DNA of 64,000 nucleotides from Syngnathus acus (lineage: Eukaryota > Chordata > Actinopteri > Syngnathiformes > Syngnathidae). The stretch covers positions 8,768,193 to 8,832,192 of the forward strand of contig NC_051088.1 of the NCBI RefSeq assembly GCF_901709675.1, read 5' to 3'. The position numbers and the translations under genes were made by a program. Positions 14,096 to 27,000 of this stretch are shown piece by piece; the first letter of the stretch is position 1, and each line of letters begins with the position of its first letter. The notes below the pieces were generated by a model that made no database searches, was not told the DNA's origin, and saw nothing but the letters and a program-made list of their open reading frames with translations.

Positions 14096-17000
14096 TTCTC
14101 CAGCTAAAACTCAATTATTTTTCTCGCGTTCTAATTTGTAGGATATATTTCATATGTGATATTGAACTGAAAGCTTCATCTCATTGTCCTGCTTCAACTT
14201 TTTAGTTGGATTCTGTTAAGTAATTGAATACAGACAAGGAAAAATAAACTATAAATAGTTTAATAAAATCAAATGATACTGTACAGCCCAGTTGTACTCA
14301 ATTTGTGGTGATGCGGAACAAAACTTCCTGTGTGAAATAGAAAACCACAACATTTTCAAAGCGGTCCATCTACATAAATAATAATGCCGAGCACAGTCCC
14401 CATACATTCATCTTTTTTATCACAGCACAAGCAGCAGAAATCTGGACGCAAAGTGAAGTTGAAGTTCATGTGCGCATAAAAGAGCCTTGAATGAATCTTT
14501 ACTGTTTAAATCGGGCAAACGGCCTCTAATGGTCTTGTAACAGATTGATTCCAAATTGTATTGAGTCAGACCTCGAACCCGCCACTATTGACTTTTTTTT
14601 TTGTACTGTGTAAAATGTAGCAGTGCATAATAATAGCAGAATTTCTATTACTGCCGATAAATAGCATACAAGGACATTTGAGCAACGAGGCATGATAACA
14701 GATAAGCAACTCGAATCTGCCATAATTCAACACAAAATCGTGATGGAGGGTGATGCTCTTAGCGGTATAGCAAAAGCCATTGTCAGAAATTCTCCATCTT
14801 CATCCATGGTTGACCAAGTAGTTCTAAAAGAAGAAAAATGAAAACTTTATTGAGAATAAGAATTAAAAAAATAAAAAAATCTTATGAATAAAAGATGAAA
14901 GCGGCATACATTTTTATTTTCATTATTATAACAGTTTTTACGTCACCCTTGTGGCCAGCATGCAAACAGTAAAAGGGATGGATACACAAGGTTTGTCATC
15001 AACGGTGATGACGAGCTCATTCTGGATTTGTGACTGCTTTCACTGTCTGCTTGCCAAGAGCAGTGACTATGCTCCGGTCACAGATAACTGCGGCTTTTTT
15101 CCACAGATGTCTTCAAGTGAAATACAAGTTTTGATTGGTTGTGTTCACGCCCACAATGGCACGATCCCCTCCTGCCTTTTTTTTTTAATGTGCAAGTTTG
15201 CGGGCACCTGCAAAATTACTACGCATAGGATTTGCGGCGGTCATGAAAATAGAGCTCTATGACTCAATGTTGTCAAGCGGCCATGCATTATACAGGTTGC
15301 ATGCTTGAGAAAAATCCCATTTTGCTTACACGTAAACTCTATTGCACGTGGCTTAATTATTGGCGAAAAAAAAAAAGCCAGAATAGAAAAAACACACATC
15401 TTGCTGACAGGTACTTGAAAATCTCAGGTTGGTACACACAGGGTCAGTTTAATTGTCAGATAAAAAAAACAAAAAAACTTGTATGTACAACCAAATCAAA
15501 AACTTTTTTTTAATCTGTTCGATGATGACAATTTCACTTGGCAAAACACGAAAAAAAATCAATGAGAAAAATGAGAGGACAATCTAAATCTGAGTGAGCC
15601 TTTGTAGGCAAACTATTGGAAAGCAGCAAATGAGCAATTTTAAAGTTCCAGATGCGGGTCTTCAAAACAGCTATGAAAGGCAAGAATACTGCAATGGTAT
15701 TTGTTTATTTATTGACAAAAGACAAGAGAAGAAAAGAAAATTGATCTCTCTGGGAATACAGGTTTGAATCTGGGGGCGATCACAAAAGAGACAGATGGAA
15801 TGTGTGACAAAAGGACTTGAAAATGGATGGCGGGTATAAAATGGACTGCTTTGATAATACAGTGACTTGGATGCAACAAAGAACAGTGAACACCCCCCCT
15901 GTTGGCCTCTTTTATCCCAGCTGGGGGGCCTTGAGTTCCACAATACCGCTTCCCGTGTGTGAAGGTGGAAGCGGCAAAATCCAGACTGAAATGAGTGCTA
16001 GGTTAAGGGGTGATGAGGCTTTCTATTGAACACAATACAAGCAGATGTCGAATTATTATCAGGGCCCCCTATCAGAGTGTGTTGAAGGAGGTCAAGCCGA
16101 CTGCTGGAAAGGTCAGGGTTCACTCTGTGAGGTGTACAAAAATGCCTCACAACCAAGGTAATTTTGAGAAGCTTCCTTCTAGTATGTCTCTGCACCTGCA
16201 AACTTTTTTTTTTCTTCGTTGGAAACTGTGTCTGAAGGCCACAACCTAGATAAAAGAGGCTCGAGATTTGACTGCTTGATAGTACATGGCAGAGCAACAA
16301 AAGGCCGGACTGAAAGAGGAAGAAAAGTGAAGTGATAATGGTGGATGGGGACAGAAAGATGGTTGGCTGATAAAGGGAATGGAAAATGAAAAAGAATGAA
16401 GACTGCACGTGTCACAACACAAGCTTAGAATGATTAAGGTAGGCAGGGTATTTTACTCAGATTTGAAAGAAGGGTACATGCACGTTGTGGCACGTCAGAG
16501 CATATTTACATGATTAGTTGTCGAAGTAAAGGCGTCATGCAATGCCCTAATTGTTATTTTCCAGCATCAATAAGGTTTTTGGATTCAAAGTTCTCAAATC
16601 GAGGTCCAGAAGGTAACAACCCTGTCACAGTTTAGCTTTCGCCACAGGTTATTTCAGTGACTGTGACAAACTACGACTGATCAAGCATGTGATATGACCA
16701 AGTTTGCCAATGTAACGTTTTTATGCTCCTTCTATGATTGATGACGTGACTTTTGTACCGGACCATTTATTTGCAAATTTTGTCAAATGTGAAGTCAATA
16801 TTGAGCTTTCTTTTTCTGCTCCCCAACTGTTAACCGCCTACCCTTTTATAATTTTCTCAAGTTTGCACTATTTCCTCCCTGTTGTTTTTTCTGATTCCTT
16901 GTTTGCACATTTCAATAGATCATACTTTTGACATGTCACGTACACATGTACTTATTTTTCTCTCGGTGCAATCATTGAGTTCTTTTGCCCAACCAGTTTC

Positions 17001-18964
17001 AATTATATTTTAAACACGTTTGTCCACTATCTCAGTCCCATTTTGTCTTCTTAATATTCTCATTTGATTGCCTCATTATTGACAAGCACACTAGCCATGC
17101 TCATGTGGTCTCAGTAACAGCACGGCTCTTAAAAGGAAGGGGGAAAAATGTACTTTTTAAACTATTTTTTTTGTAAAATACTCAATTATTGTAGTGGCTG
17201 TTTGGTAAAAGTCAGCATGCCCTTTAATACTTCAGGATATTAAGAAATATAAAATCAATATCAGTAAAAACAGTTGGAGTCTGCTTTGAAAGTGTTTCTG
17301 TTTGTGCTTGTTATAAGCATTCTAGCTTGATGGTATCCTCTGGTTTGGACACAGCAAGAAATCAAAGTTTTACACAAACTGCATCTCAAAAAGAGAAGAC
17401 CGTTTTAACAGTATCTCTTTACATACTCCCTCGGCATCCTTAAATAGAATTTCATTCCAATTAAAACTTAGTATTTGACTAATGGGGAGTCATTGCTGGA
17501 TGGAGCAATAACAGACTTAAAAGACCAAAATCATTTGGTAACACTAAAACAAAAGCAAAAGGGTGTCCTTTTCACAAAGTGGGAGAATCAAATTTAAGAG
17601 AAATTTGACATAAACCAGAAAATTAGTTTATGTTTACAATCCGAGATGAGATTACAAACAGTATTCCTCATTTTAGGATGATGAAACACATTCTTTGGAT
17701 TTGTGTAGTTTTTGCATAATCCTGGTTGCTATCTAACAAACTAACTTTCACCTTACTAAGCAGAAAATAGCAATGTGCAAGATGGCAGGAATTGTGATTG
17801 ATAAACAATATTGTATTCTTTTTCTGTAAAAATAGAAGCTGACATTTTAACTGCTACAGTTTTGCACTCAATATCATTTGTCTTTTTGTGCTCAGGCCAG
17901 ATATTTCCTTGCCTTTTCTTAAACTAATTTCTTAAACTAAAATCTTATTTTTAACATCTCCCCTGATCTTCTTTAAGCCATTGGTCTGTCTGTTCTTTCT
18001 CGCTTCCTCTGTGAGAGCCAGGCCACTGACATAATGAGATTGTCCCCAAATGACTCGAGGACAGCATCAGACTGTACAGCTCAAAGGGTGGTGCATTCGT
18101 TTGCATGTAAGGCTGCAGATAAATGCCAGGAGAATCCTGCTGAGTGTCTGGACAGTGCGCTTGAGTTATATCACCATTTCATGTCAGACTCGGTCGGTCT
18201 CATTCAGCTCTGCAGGGTCTCTGTCATTTGGTCTACAGCATAGTATGCATAACAAAACACTTTGAACAGGTGGAAGTGTCATGCCGCAGTAAGACCACTC
18301 TGACATGCAGTCTTGATCCCTAACGTGCTGTGAAGCTGATCATAAAAAGTATGCTTTTGTATTGGACTTTCAAACATGAGAAGAAAATGATGAAGACAAC
18401 TCCTCATATTTGGCTTGCATTTGGAACACGCAACAAATTTAGACATACTAAAATTATGCAGTGACCAACGGCTCAAAAGACAGCATGCTTGTTTTGGTCT
18501 TTTCTTGTTTTTAAATTGTTTTTGGACTACCGTAGCTCAGGCTTATGACAGCTTTTGGTGAAACATAATTCTGAAGTGACAGCAAGTGGAAGCAACTATC
18601 CAGTATTCTCGGTTTTTGTCTCAACATATTCACACTTAACATTTTATGAATTTCAAGTAAGTAGTATCAAACTTACGTACAAATGCTACATTTAACTTGA
18701 GCTGCTAATTTTCAAAATGCACTTTAGTCTTCATTTACAGTCCATTATTTTGCTTGTGTCGAGAGAAAGATTCTAAAGAAAAAAATATATTTCACAAAAC
18801 TCAGAAACACGGTTTGTTGCTTTAACTTTTCCATTTGAGACACAGTTTTCTACACTTCATTTCAGAGTCCAATCCCAACTAAAGGTTTTTTTCTTGAATT
18901 TCCACAGATATGAATTAAAAAAAATACATGTCAGAATGGCACATTTCAATGTGATAAAACATTA

Positions 18965-19134
18965 CCGTAATTTTCGGACTATAAGTCGCACCGGAGTATA
19001 AGTCGCACCAGCCATAAAATGCCCAAAAAAGTGAAAAAAACCCATATATATGTATATAAGTCGCTCCTGAGTATAAGTCGCCCCCCCACCCAAACTATGA
19101 AAAAAAACCGCGACTTATAGTCCGAAAATTACGG
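18965..19134. mobile_element. 170-bp palindromic MITE, TAAGTCGC family, TA flanks
   Basis: Near-perfect terminal inverted repeats: the left end CCGTAATTTTCGGACTATAA is mirrored at the right end. TA dinucleotides flank it (18963-18964 and 19135-19136). Inside the repeats the motif TATAAGTCGC recurs on both arms. The whole unit could fold into a hairpin. It looks like an internally deleted form of the 1-kb element at 44342-45380, with which it shares both arms almost exactly. Confidence 0.85.
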
Positions 19135-19293
19135 TATTATATATTCTTGAGAATTAATATCATTATTCTGTAACTTTAAATTAATTAAATAGTTTTCTTT
19201 AGATCATCAGATTGTCAGAGGAGTGTTGGCTGAAAGTTTAATCAGAAAACTGAGGTATTTCATTCTAAAGACTAAATTGAAGGATGTGCTTAC

Positions 19294-20987
19294 CCTTTTT
19301 GCGGCATTGATGCATTGCATGTATTCTTTGGCCAGGTCGGAACATCTTAAAGTTTGTTTTCCGTTCACCTTGTAGCATGATAAAAGCTGAGCCTGCAGGC
19401 CGGGACATACGCCGTCGGTGTTCCGAGAACTGCAACAGACACGCAAAAATGAAGATGCGCAAAATGTTGTTTTAATTCAAAATGTTCAGAAATAATTGGT
19501 GACCTGTTGCTTTATGAATTGTTACGTGGAAATAGGGGATATTTTATTTTTATTTAGTGGTGTTCTTCCATTATTTTTTTCAAACACCTATTAGGAACAA
19601 AATATATCTGAGCCCAGTTTTCAATTTCAAAGTTTCATTCAGCTCACAATAATACAATCTGAGCTTCTTTTGTGTTTTCTAGGCAGAAAGTCGTGAGGGA
19701 AAAAAAACATTTGTACTGAGGCGAGTACATCGTAAATCGAGGTCACAGAAAGATGAAAAGAAATATATCAGTTACACCCACGGCAACCCACTTTAGCAAC
19801 TGACGGTGTGGACGGCACACTATATGCTTCGCTGCAAATCCCCCAATTAGTGCTAAATAACATTTAATTGCGAGGAAAGGCTCATTCTGATCGAATACAA
19901 CCGAAAAGTCTATGTTGAGATATTGAATTAGCCATGCTTAATTAGCTATGTGGGTTGTATAATAATTGGCCCGTCCGTCTATCTGTGATTGTTAACTATG
20001 ACAGGTTTGATGTCTGGGTGCATCCGTCTGACTGACTGAAGCGGCGACCAACAAGTTACATACGCCTACAGTAGCTACACAGCACGCACACATCCTGTGA
20101 AAGTACATCGCAGACACGCACACACACATCCAGCATGCCAAGACATCCAATTAGCGCACACATGCCGCTACTCTGTGAAGAGTAGTTAACAAATTTAATT
20201 GGAAAACAAATTAAAGGTTTCTTTTAGATTTCATACCCAGAGGAGGCTGACCTCAACATTTTAATTGCAGTACATCCATGTCCATGTGTGCAATGCACAT
20301 TATCATCTGACAAACAACAGTTGAGTTCATCAATGTGCTAATGATATCACAAGGAAAGAGGAAAATAAAAACAGACAGAAGTGCGATAAAAGATGAGAAG
20401 TCACAAAGGATGGATCTATTGGTGTTATTCTACACATTTTTAAAGATTATGGCGTATCTGAGTTTTTGTTCTGTTTAATCTTTTGCTTTTTGAGTTTACT
20501 CATTTTTCTTACTTTCCTCTCACATCATATTTGCAACACAAAGGAGACACCAAAGCGCTATCTTTATCTCTTGCAAGTGATGAAGCTGCCAAAGATAAGT
20601 AGCCGTCTTTTAATTTGAAATAAATGGGCTTTATTTGTGGACCCAAAGCCTCCTGATAGCAGAGGGAGCTTATTAATAATGGCGCCTGAAGATAAACTGA
20701 GAGAGTAAAGAGCCGGTAAAGCTTTGCCTACAAGCCACAACAACCTGAAGGCTGTCCAAGGGCTTCATTTTATTCGAGGCTTTTCAAGCCAAATGCTGCT
20801 GATGTTATTTTGACGTGTAAATTTATTGATGACATAGTAGGTGTGTTGAATACAAAAAAAAAACAATAACAATTCTGCATCTTGGGTTATCAAGTAACAA
20901 AGCGTTCCATTAATGAAATTGCATTATTATTATCTAGTAACAAAGCATTCCATTAATGAAATTGCATTATTATCATTATTGTTGTTG

Positions 20988-21034
<47 letters not shown>

Positions 21035-24000
21035 ACCTTTGAATGCACACATGGCCGGATGATCTTCTGTTTACATGCCAGTGCTTTCCACCAGAGGAGA
21101 TTTACTAAAAAACAGCGAGTCGATTCAAATTCACATTATTTCTGTGACCACCGTGGGTTTTTCTTTTATTAATAAAGGGGTGCCAATGCGTACAAGCAAT
21201 AATTCCATGTACTTCAGATGACAAAGAGGAGACCTAAAATAAGTACATTCACTGACAAGCCCTGAAAGTGGTGTTTTGCTGTGTGTATGTATTCGATGTT
21301 CTCTGTGACTGATCTACGAAAATATAAACAGTAAGATTAGATACTTAATTAACAGTGCTGCCTGTTATTTTTAATTTCTGCCCGTAATGTGGAGGCGGAC
21401 AACACAGAGGCCTCAGACTTGTGGACCACACAGAGGAGCTTAAGCGGCACAAAGAGAAATGAGAACAAATAATGAAAAGAGCTGCAAATTAAAAAATGGT
21501 GAGATACAAAATATCGCAGCTACACAAAAGCTGTTTTTTCTTTTTATACATAAATATATATCTATAGCTTTGTGTGTGATTAATAATATACTCTTATCAG
21601 CCCCAAACAGCATTCCTCACCAACCATAACACACTTTAATTTGATTACTTTGAACAGAAACTTTCTTTGTTAAATGCCGCGTCGACAACAAATGTGTCCA
21701 AGGGAAATGTCAAGTTAAGATATTGGTTGGAAGAGAAGTTAACATAAGACAACATGAGAATGCGGTAGCACGGTGCAATGGCATTTAGCACATCTGCCCA
21801 AACACTTGAGCGGTTCAACATGCATGGAGGGTTAATTGCGCACTCGAGATTATCCATGGGCAATGATTGTTTGACTATATGTGCCCAAGGGGTGAAACTA
21901 GTTCGCAAGTAATTCGAGTACTTTGATTAAAAAATAAAATAAAATCAGCCTCCGGCACTCTTTTAATTGGTGTCAATCAGCTACAGCATGCTACGCTGCC
22001 GCAAATGTGGTGAGAATCTCAAATTCAAAATAAAATATTTCCAAATACAGTAAGTTACAGGTATCATTGCTTCGGTATGCTGATATTTTAAAGTTGCTCC
22101 TTGAAGCACGTGATGGGGCGGTAGCTCACTTGACCTGTCTTCCTGCCTGGAAATCTGATAGTTGGGGCCCAGTTCAAATTACGATTGCTATTACGATTGC
22201 TATTATTATTGCCACCAACATCAACATTATGTCATCCTGAAATGATGTTCAAATGGAAAACAAGGACGCCATTTGAAGAAAATGAATAAATAAATTAATT
22301 AATTGATGGCACTGACATTGTCTAATACAGCACCTGTTGGCAGTGTAGCCGCAAGTAGCTTACAGCTTGCTGCTAAACAAATGGCCCATAATACGGACCG
22401 TCGTCAGACTGTTTATAAATAATTGTTTAATAGGCAAAAATAACTCTGTCAGACACAGTTTTATTTCCTAGAGATGATTTTTTTTAATGTCTATTTAAAT
22501 GTTGTGTTTCAGCCAGCATAATTGCTACTGTGGTTCTGACATCACTTTAGTGTTACTTAAATTTTACTCTGCAATGCTTGTGCTGTTTAACTTTGAATTG
22601 TTTCACAGCCCAGATATCGAAATATAAACCGTGAAACTGTTTGAAGTTGTGTTCTTTGTTTTAAAGTATGAACTTGAGATGTGTGTTTAAAAAGATGTAT
22701 ATATTTCTATGTTTAGGGAAATACATTGTTTGATATCCATGCATCATTTAGGATTCTGCCCTACACCAGCATCACGAGTCCTTTAATTGGCTGCCAACCG
22801 GTCTATGGTGTACACCGACCATGGTGAGCACAAGTAAAATGGAGATGGCATGAAAGGTTCCCAATGATCAAGACAATCTGGATGAGGGCTTTATTGGAGT
22901 CACATTTACCGTATTTTCCGCCCTAAAAGGCGCACCTAAAAACCTAAAATTTTCTCAAAAGTCGACAGTGCGCCTTATAGGCCAGTGCGCCTTATATATG
23001 GACCAATTGATGAATTTGTTGATCCATACTGGTTGTACACAGTGCTCTGCCAAAATGTTTCAGTACGTTTTAGTACGACTAGTAAATTACAAGGTCGCAT
23101 CGCTTCCCAACATTACGGTAACTGTAGTCAGGGGGCGTCACCGAATAGCTGTTGTACCCGCGAGGCTATTTCATTTAAAAATAGGCTGCTCTGTTAATGT
23201 TTCGAGTAAATCTACGGATCGATATGGAAGGGAAACATAGGTAAGTAGTACCAATGCGTTAGATCGAACTTTAGTCAGTTCCGATCATTTTATAGGAGAT
23301 CGTTTGAGAAACGCGATTGTTTACACTTTGCTGAGGCTCATGGGAGATTGCGAGCTGAGGCTCGTGGGATTTTGCGGATGGCTAATGCTATAACGATAGC
23401 TGCTATACGTACCAGGCTATTTCATGTCAAAATAGGCTGCTCTGTTAATGTTTCGAGTAAATCTACGGATCGATATGGAAGGGAAACATAGGTAAGTAGT
23501 ACCAATGCGTTAGATCGAACTTTAGTCAGTTCCGATCATTTTATAGGAGATCGTTTGAGAAACGCGATTGTTTACACTTTGCTGAGGCTCATGGGAGATT
23601 GCGAGCTGAGGTTCGTGGGACTTTGCGGATGGCTAATGCTATAACGATAGCTGCTATACGTACCAGGCTATTTCATGTCAAAATAGGCTGCTCTGTTAAT
23701 GTTTCGAGTAAATCTACGGATCGATATGGAAGGGAAACATAGGTAAGTAGTACCAATGCGTTAGATCGAACTTTAGTCAGTTCCGATCATTTTATAGGAG
23801 ATCGTTTGAGAAACGCGATTGTTTACAGAGGGCTCGTTGGTTATTGGCTAGTGGATGCATACCGCAACCCTAGTCAACCTCAGTTTGTTGCAGTATAGCT
23901 TCTATTTTATGCGCCTTATAATCCGGTGCGCCTTATATATGGACAAAGTTTTAAAATGGGCCGTTCATTGAAGGTGCGCCTTATAACCCGGTGCGCCTTT

Positions 24001-27000
24001 TAGGGCGGAAAATACGGTAATTTTGTTTATAAGTTATTTGGTAGTCACAGTGATTCAGTAATAGAAAGCACTGCCAGAAACGTTCACTGCAAGCACAATT
24101 TTGGTCTTTACTTTGACTGCAAGTATTTCAAATTGAAGCACGTTTCCCAAGTGTGGCTCATTAAAGGTTCGCTGTGAGACACACTGACCACAGGGAGTGT
24201 GCGTATTGTTTAACTCAACTTAATTAAAGTTACCAATTAAAACACTTATCATATTAGTCAGGTTTGCTCTGGAGAATGCAAGCATTTAACTGGTTACAAA
24301 ATGAGGAAAAGAAGAGATCCTTATCTATTACTACTTATTAGTCTGCTGTGTGGGGTACATGCAGATTGTGTGTATGTGTGTGTCAAAGCCCTGAGGGGCT
24401 AATACAGAAAGGGAAATTGTGTGTGTATGCGTGTGGGTGCATCTATGTGTGTGTGCGCGTGTATATCTTACCTCACAATTGATTCTGTCTTGGATGCAGC
24501 TTGGTGGAACTGCTCCTTGCTCTGTTCATATATTTCCAAATTCTACACACCGAAAAGCACAGAAAACATTTGACAAGGTCAGGTAAACTATTTTGCGATT
24601 GAAAGTTATTGTAAGTTTTATTATAAGTCCAAACGTAAATATAAGCTGCGTGGAAGAGACAAATGATTTTCCCTCCCACCATTCTTTTTGTTAAATAATG
24701 GAGAATTGGACAGTGTTCCTAAGGAAAAACTAAATAAACAGTGCCAATCCATAACAACTGCAACCTCTCTTCTGCTGTGCTTTCTAGCATAACCCTGCAC
24801 ACACGCAGCATTCTCTCCAAATATTTAACCAATAAACTATACCAGCTGAGAATGAAGGATGGCAGAAGAAAATGAGAGAAAACTCCTGAAATTATTGTAT
24901 GAAAAAGGAAAAGCTAAAAAAAAAAAGCTAACATTTCATACAACCTTTAATATTTAGAAATTGATGGCAAACTGTGCAATACCTGAATAATCAAGTAGTA
25001 AGACAATGTTAATATAAGAAAAGCTGCAATAGGCTCACATCATTTTTGATTCAGTGCAGCCAAACTCCTGTAATGAAAACATTTTGCAAAGTCAAACAGA
25101 CTAAACCACAGCACAGTAAAGCAAGCACACTGAGCCCCGCATACAAGCAGAGAAATTCACACATTTGTACAGTACGCAGGCAGCGCACCTGATTATACAA
25201 TGCATGGAAAAATGCAGACGGGGCTCATTCTCTACATCTTTCTGTCCTTCACAGGCGCACTCGCGGAGAGGTATATCAGCAAACATCCAAGGCCCAAGAG
25301 CAAACACAGCTTGCACAGTCCGTATGCCAGCTTGCCAGTCTTCTAGGCCCTCTGTATACCAAACCTGTTGCTAATGAGACTTTCATAAATAGTCGCACGT
25401 CTGACACTGGGATAGCGTGCCAAAGACTTGAAATGTGCAAGACAACTTTAGAATCAACCAAATAAATCGACTAGACCCTCATCAGCGTTTTCTCAGATTT
25501 ATGGGGTGAGTTTTGCCACCAAAAAGAGGAATAATTTGAAGATCAGAATTTTGTGGTGTAGCAAGAGCAACATTAACAGTGCCATACATGTTATACGTTT
25601 GGGTGAAACCCAACACCGCTCATGGCCAGAACAACGCCATACCTACAGTACGGTTCCAAATACCAGTCAATGTTAGCACAAAACATTCAAGCTTCTATTA
25701 GAAAGGGGCATGTTTGCAAAGAAGAGTGGACAAAAATACATTAATGGGGTCCTTCCCCAAAAAAAACGGTGCTGTAATAAAAGTCAAACCTGCAAGAAAG
25801 TATTAGTTTGAGGGTATATTTATGCAATGGTGTTATTGTACAGTTTTAATTGGTCCCCTTAAAAGAGTTCAGCTTGGTTTTCAGTTGAGTTGTTCAGCTT
25901 ACAGGTAGCATTAATGATGGGCAACACAAATTTACTTTATCTTAATAAATAAAACTTAATAAATCTATTGGTCTCATGTTTTACGTACATCACAAATATG
26001 TGGCATTTGAACAGGGGTGTGTAGACTTTTACTGTTTATGTTTTAAGAGGACCTTTCCGTGTAGGACATGGAGGAACTGCTTGCCAACAAAAGGCCATGC
26101 AAAGGTTCTTATTGGTTGGCACCCAGTGAGACTGAGACTTCAATGAGAATACACCGTTTTTCCGTCCGGCAAATGTCAAACAGTTGAAAGGGAATGAAAA
26201 CAAATAAAATGGCTCCCTGCAGTGGACCACGGTTACTAAAAATCACTGATCTTTTCTGTTTGAAGAATCCGTTGTGTATGTTTGCTTAAGTGATTTTGCG
26301 AAATATACCAGTTTCTAGTTTTGTCTGTTTTTAGTTTGTGTAAAAGTGACGCCTCTGAAAGTGTATTGATGTGTTCATGTTTATGTAGCGTACCCTCTTT
26401 TCCAGGAGAGCTACTTGCTGCTTGTAGAATGCGTCCAGTGCCTTCAGTCGTAACTCTTTCTTTTGGAGCTCTTGAGCCTGCATGAGGACACGCATGCAGC
26501 ACACACACACAAATATGAAGGTGGATTAAACACAAAATGCTATATGGTGGATTAGTCAGGTCTACAGAAGCAGTAATAAGGCAGTTTGACCAAAACCAAA
26601 AGTCTCAACATGAAAAACTTCCTTCAACAGAAAACTCTTTGATTAAATATGAAACGCAGTATGACATTGTGAAAACTGAAAAAACATGATGAAACACTGT
26701 GATTTCAATTTATTGGCAAAAAAAAATGCCCCTGTAATGATGCTTGTATTGTGCATTGTAACCAGTTGCTGTAATTATTGCGCTGCAGCTATTATGCTAC
26801 CTAACAATAACAAAACAGAGAAACACCGCTGAGTCTCACACTTTGTAGTCAAATTGTCAGAGACCAAAATATCACTAAAGCATAACACTAAATTGAATGC
26901 TTACTCTAAAAGCACTGTTGGTAGGGGTGCTGCTTGTAATGTACTGAGATTGCAAAGATTTACAAAGTTCGCCAAATACCCATTGCTAAATTGCGTGTTC

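Larger units (their letters stand above)
9723..18962. other. non-coding, no gene supported
   Basis: No conserved exon found on either strand; the longest frame (141 codons, minus, 12075-12500) matches nothing I recognise and has no domain. The terminal coding exon of chchd6 (only a few codons are expected) could lie here unseen. Old V-SINE relics occur near 11270-11445 and 13980-14095. Confidence 0.4.

Noticed and set aside
18471-18490. Possible chchd6 terminal exon reading HAVF-stop
   Set aside because: The phase would fit, but the upstream sequence on the minus strand is purine-rich with no polypyrimidine tract, and the residues do not resemble the family C-terminus.
23153-23827. CRISPR-like direct repeats
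   Set aside because: Units are 251 bp, contiguous and nearly identical without unique spacers, inside a MITE in a vertebrate intron.
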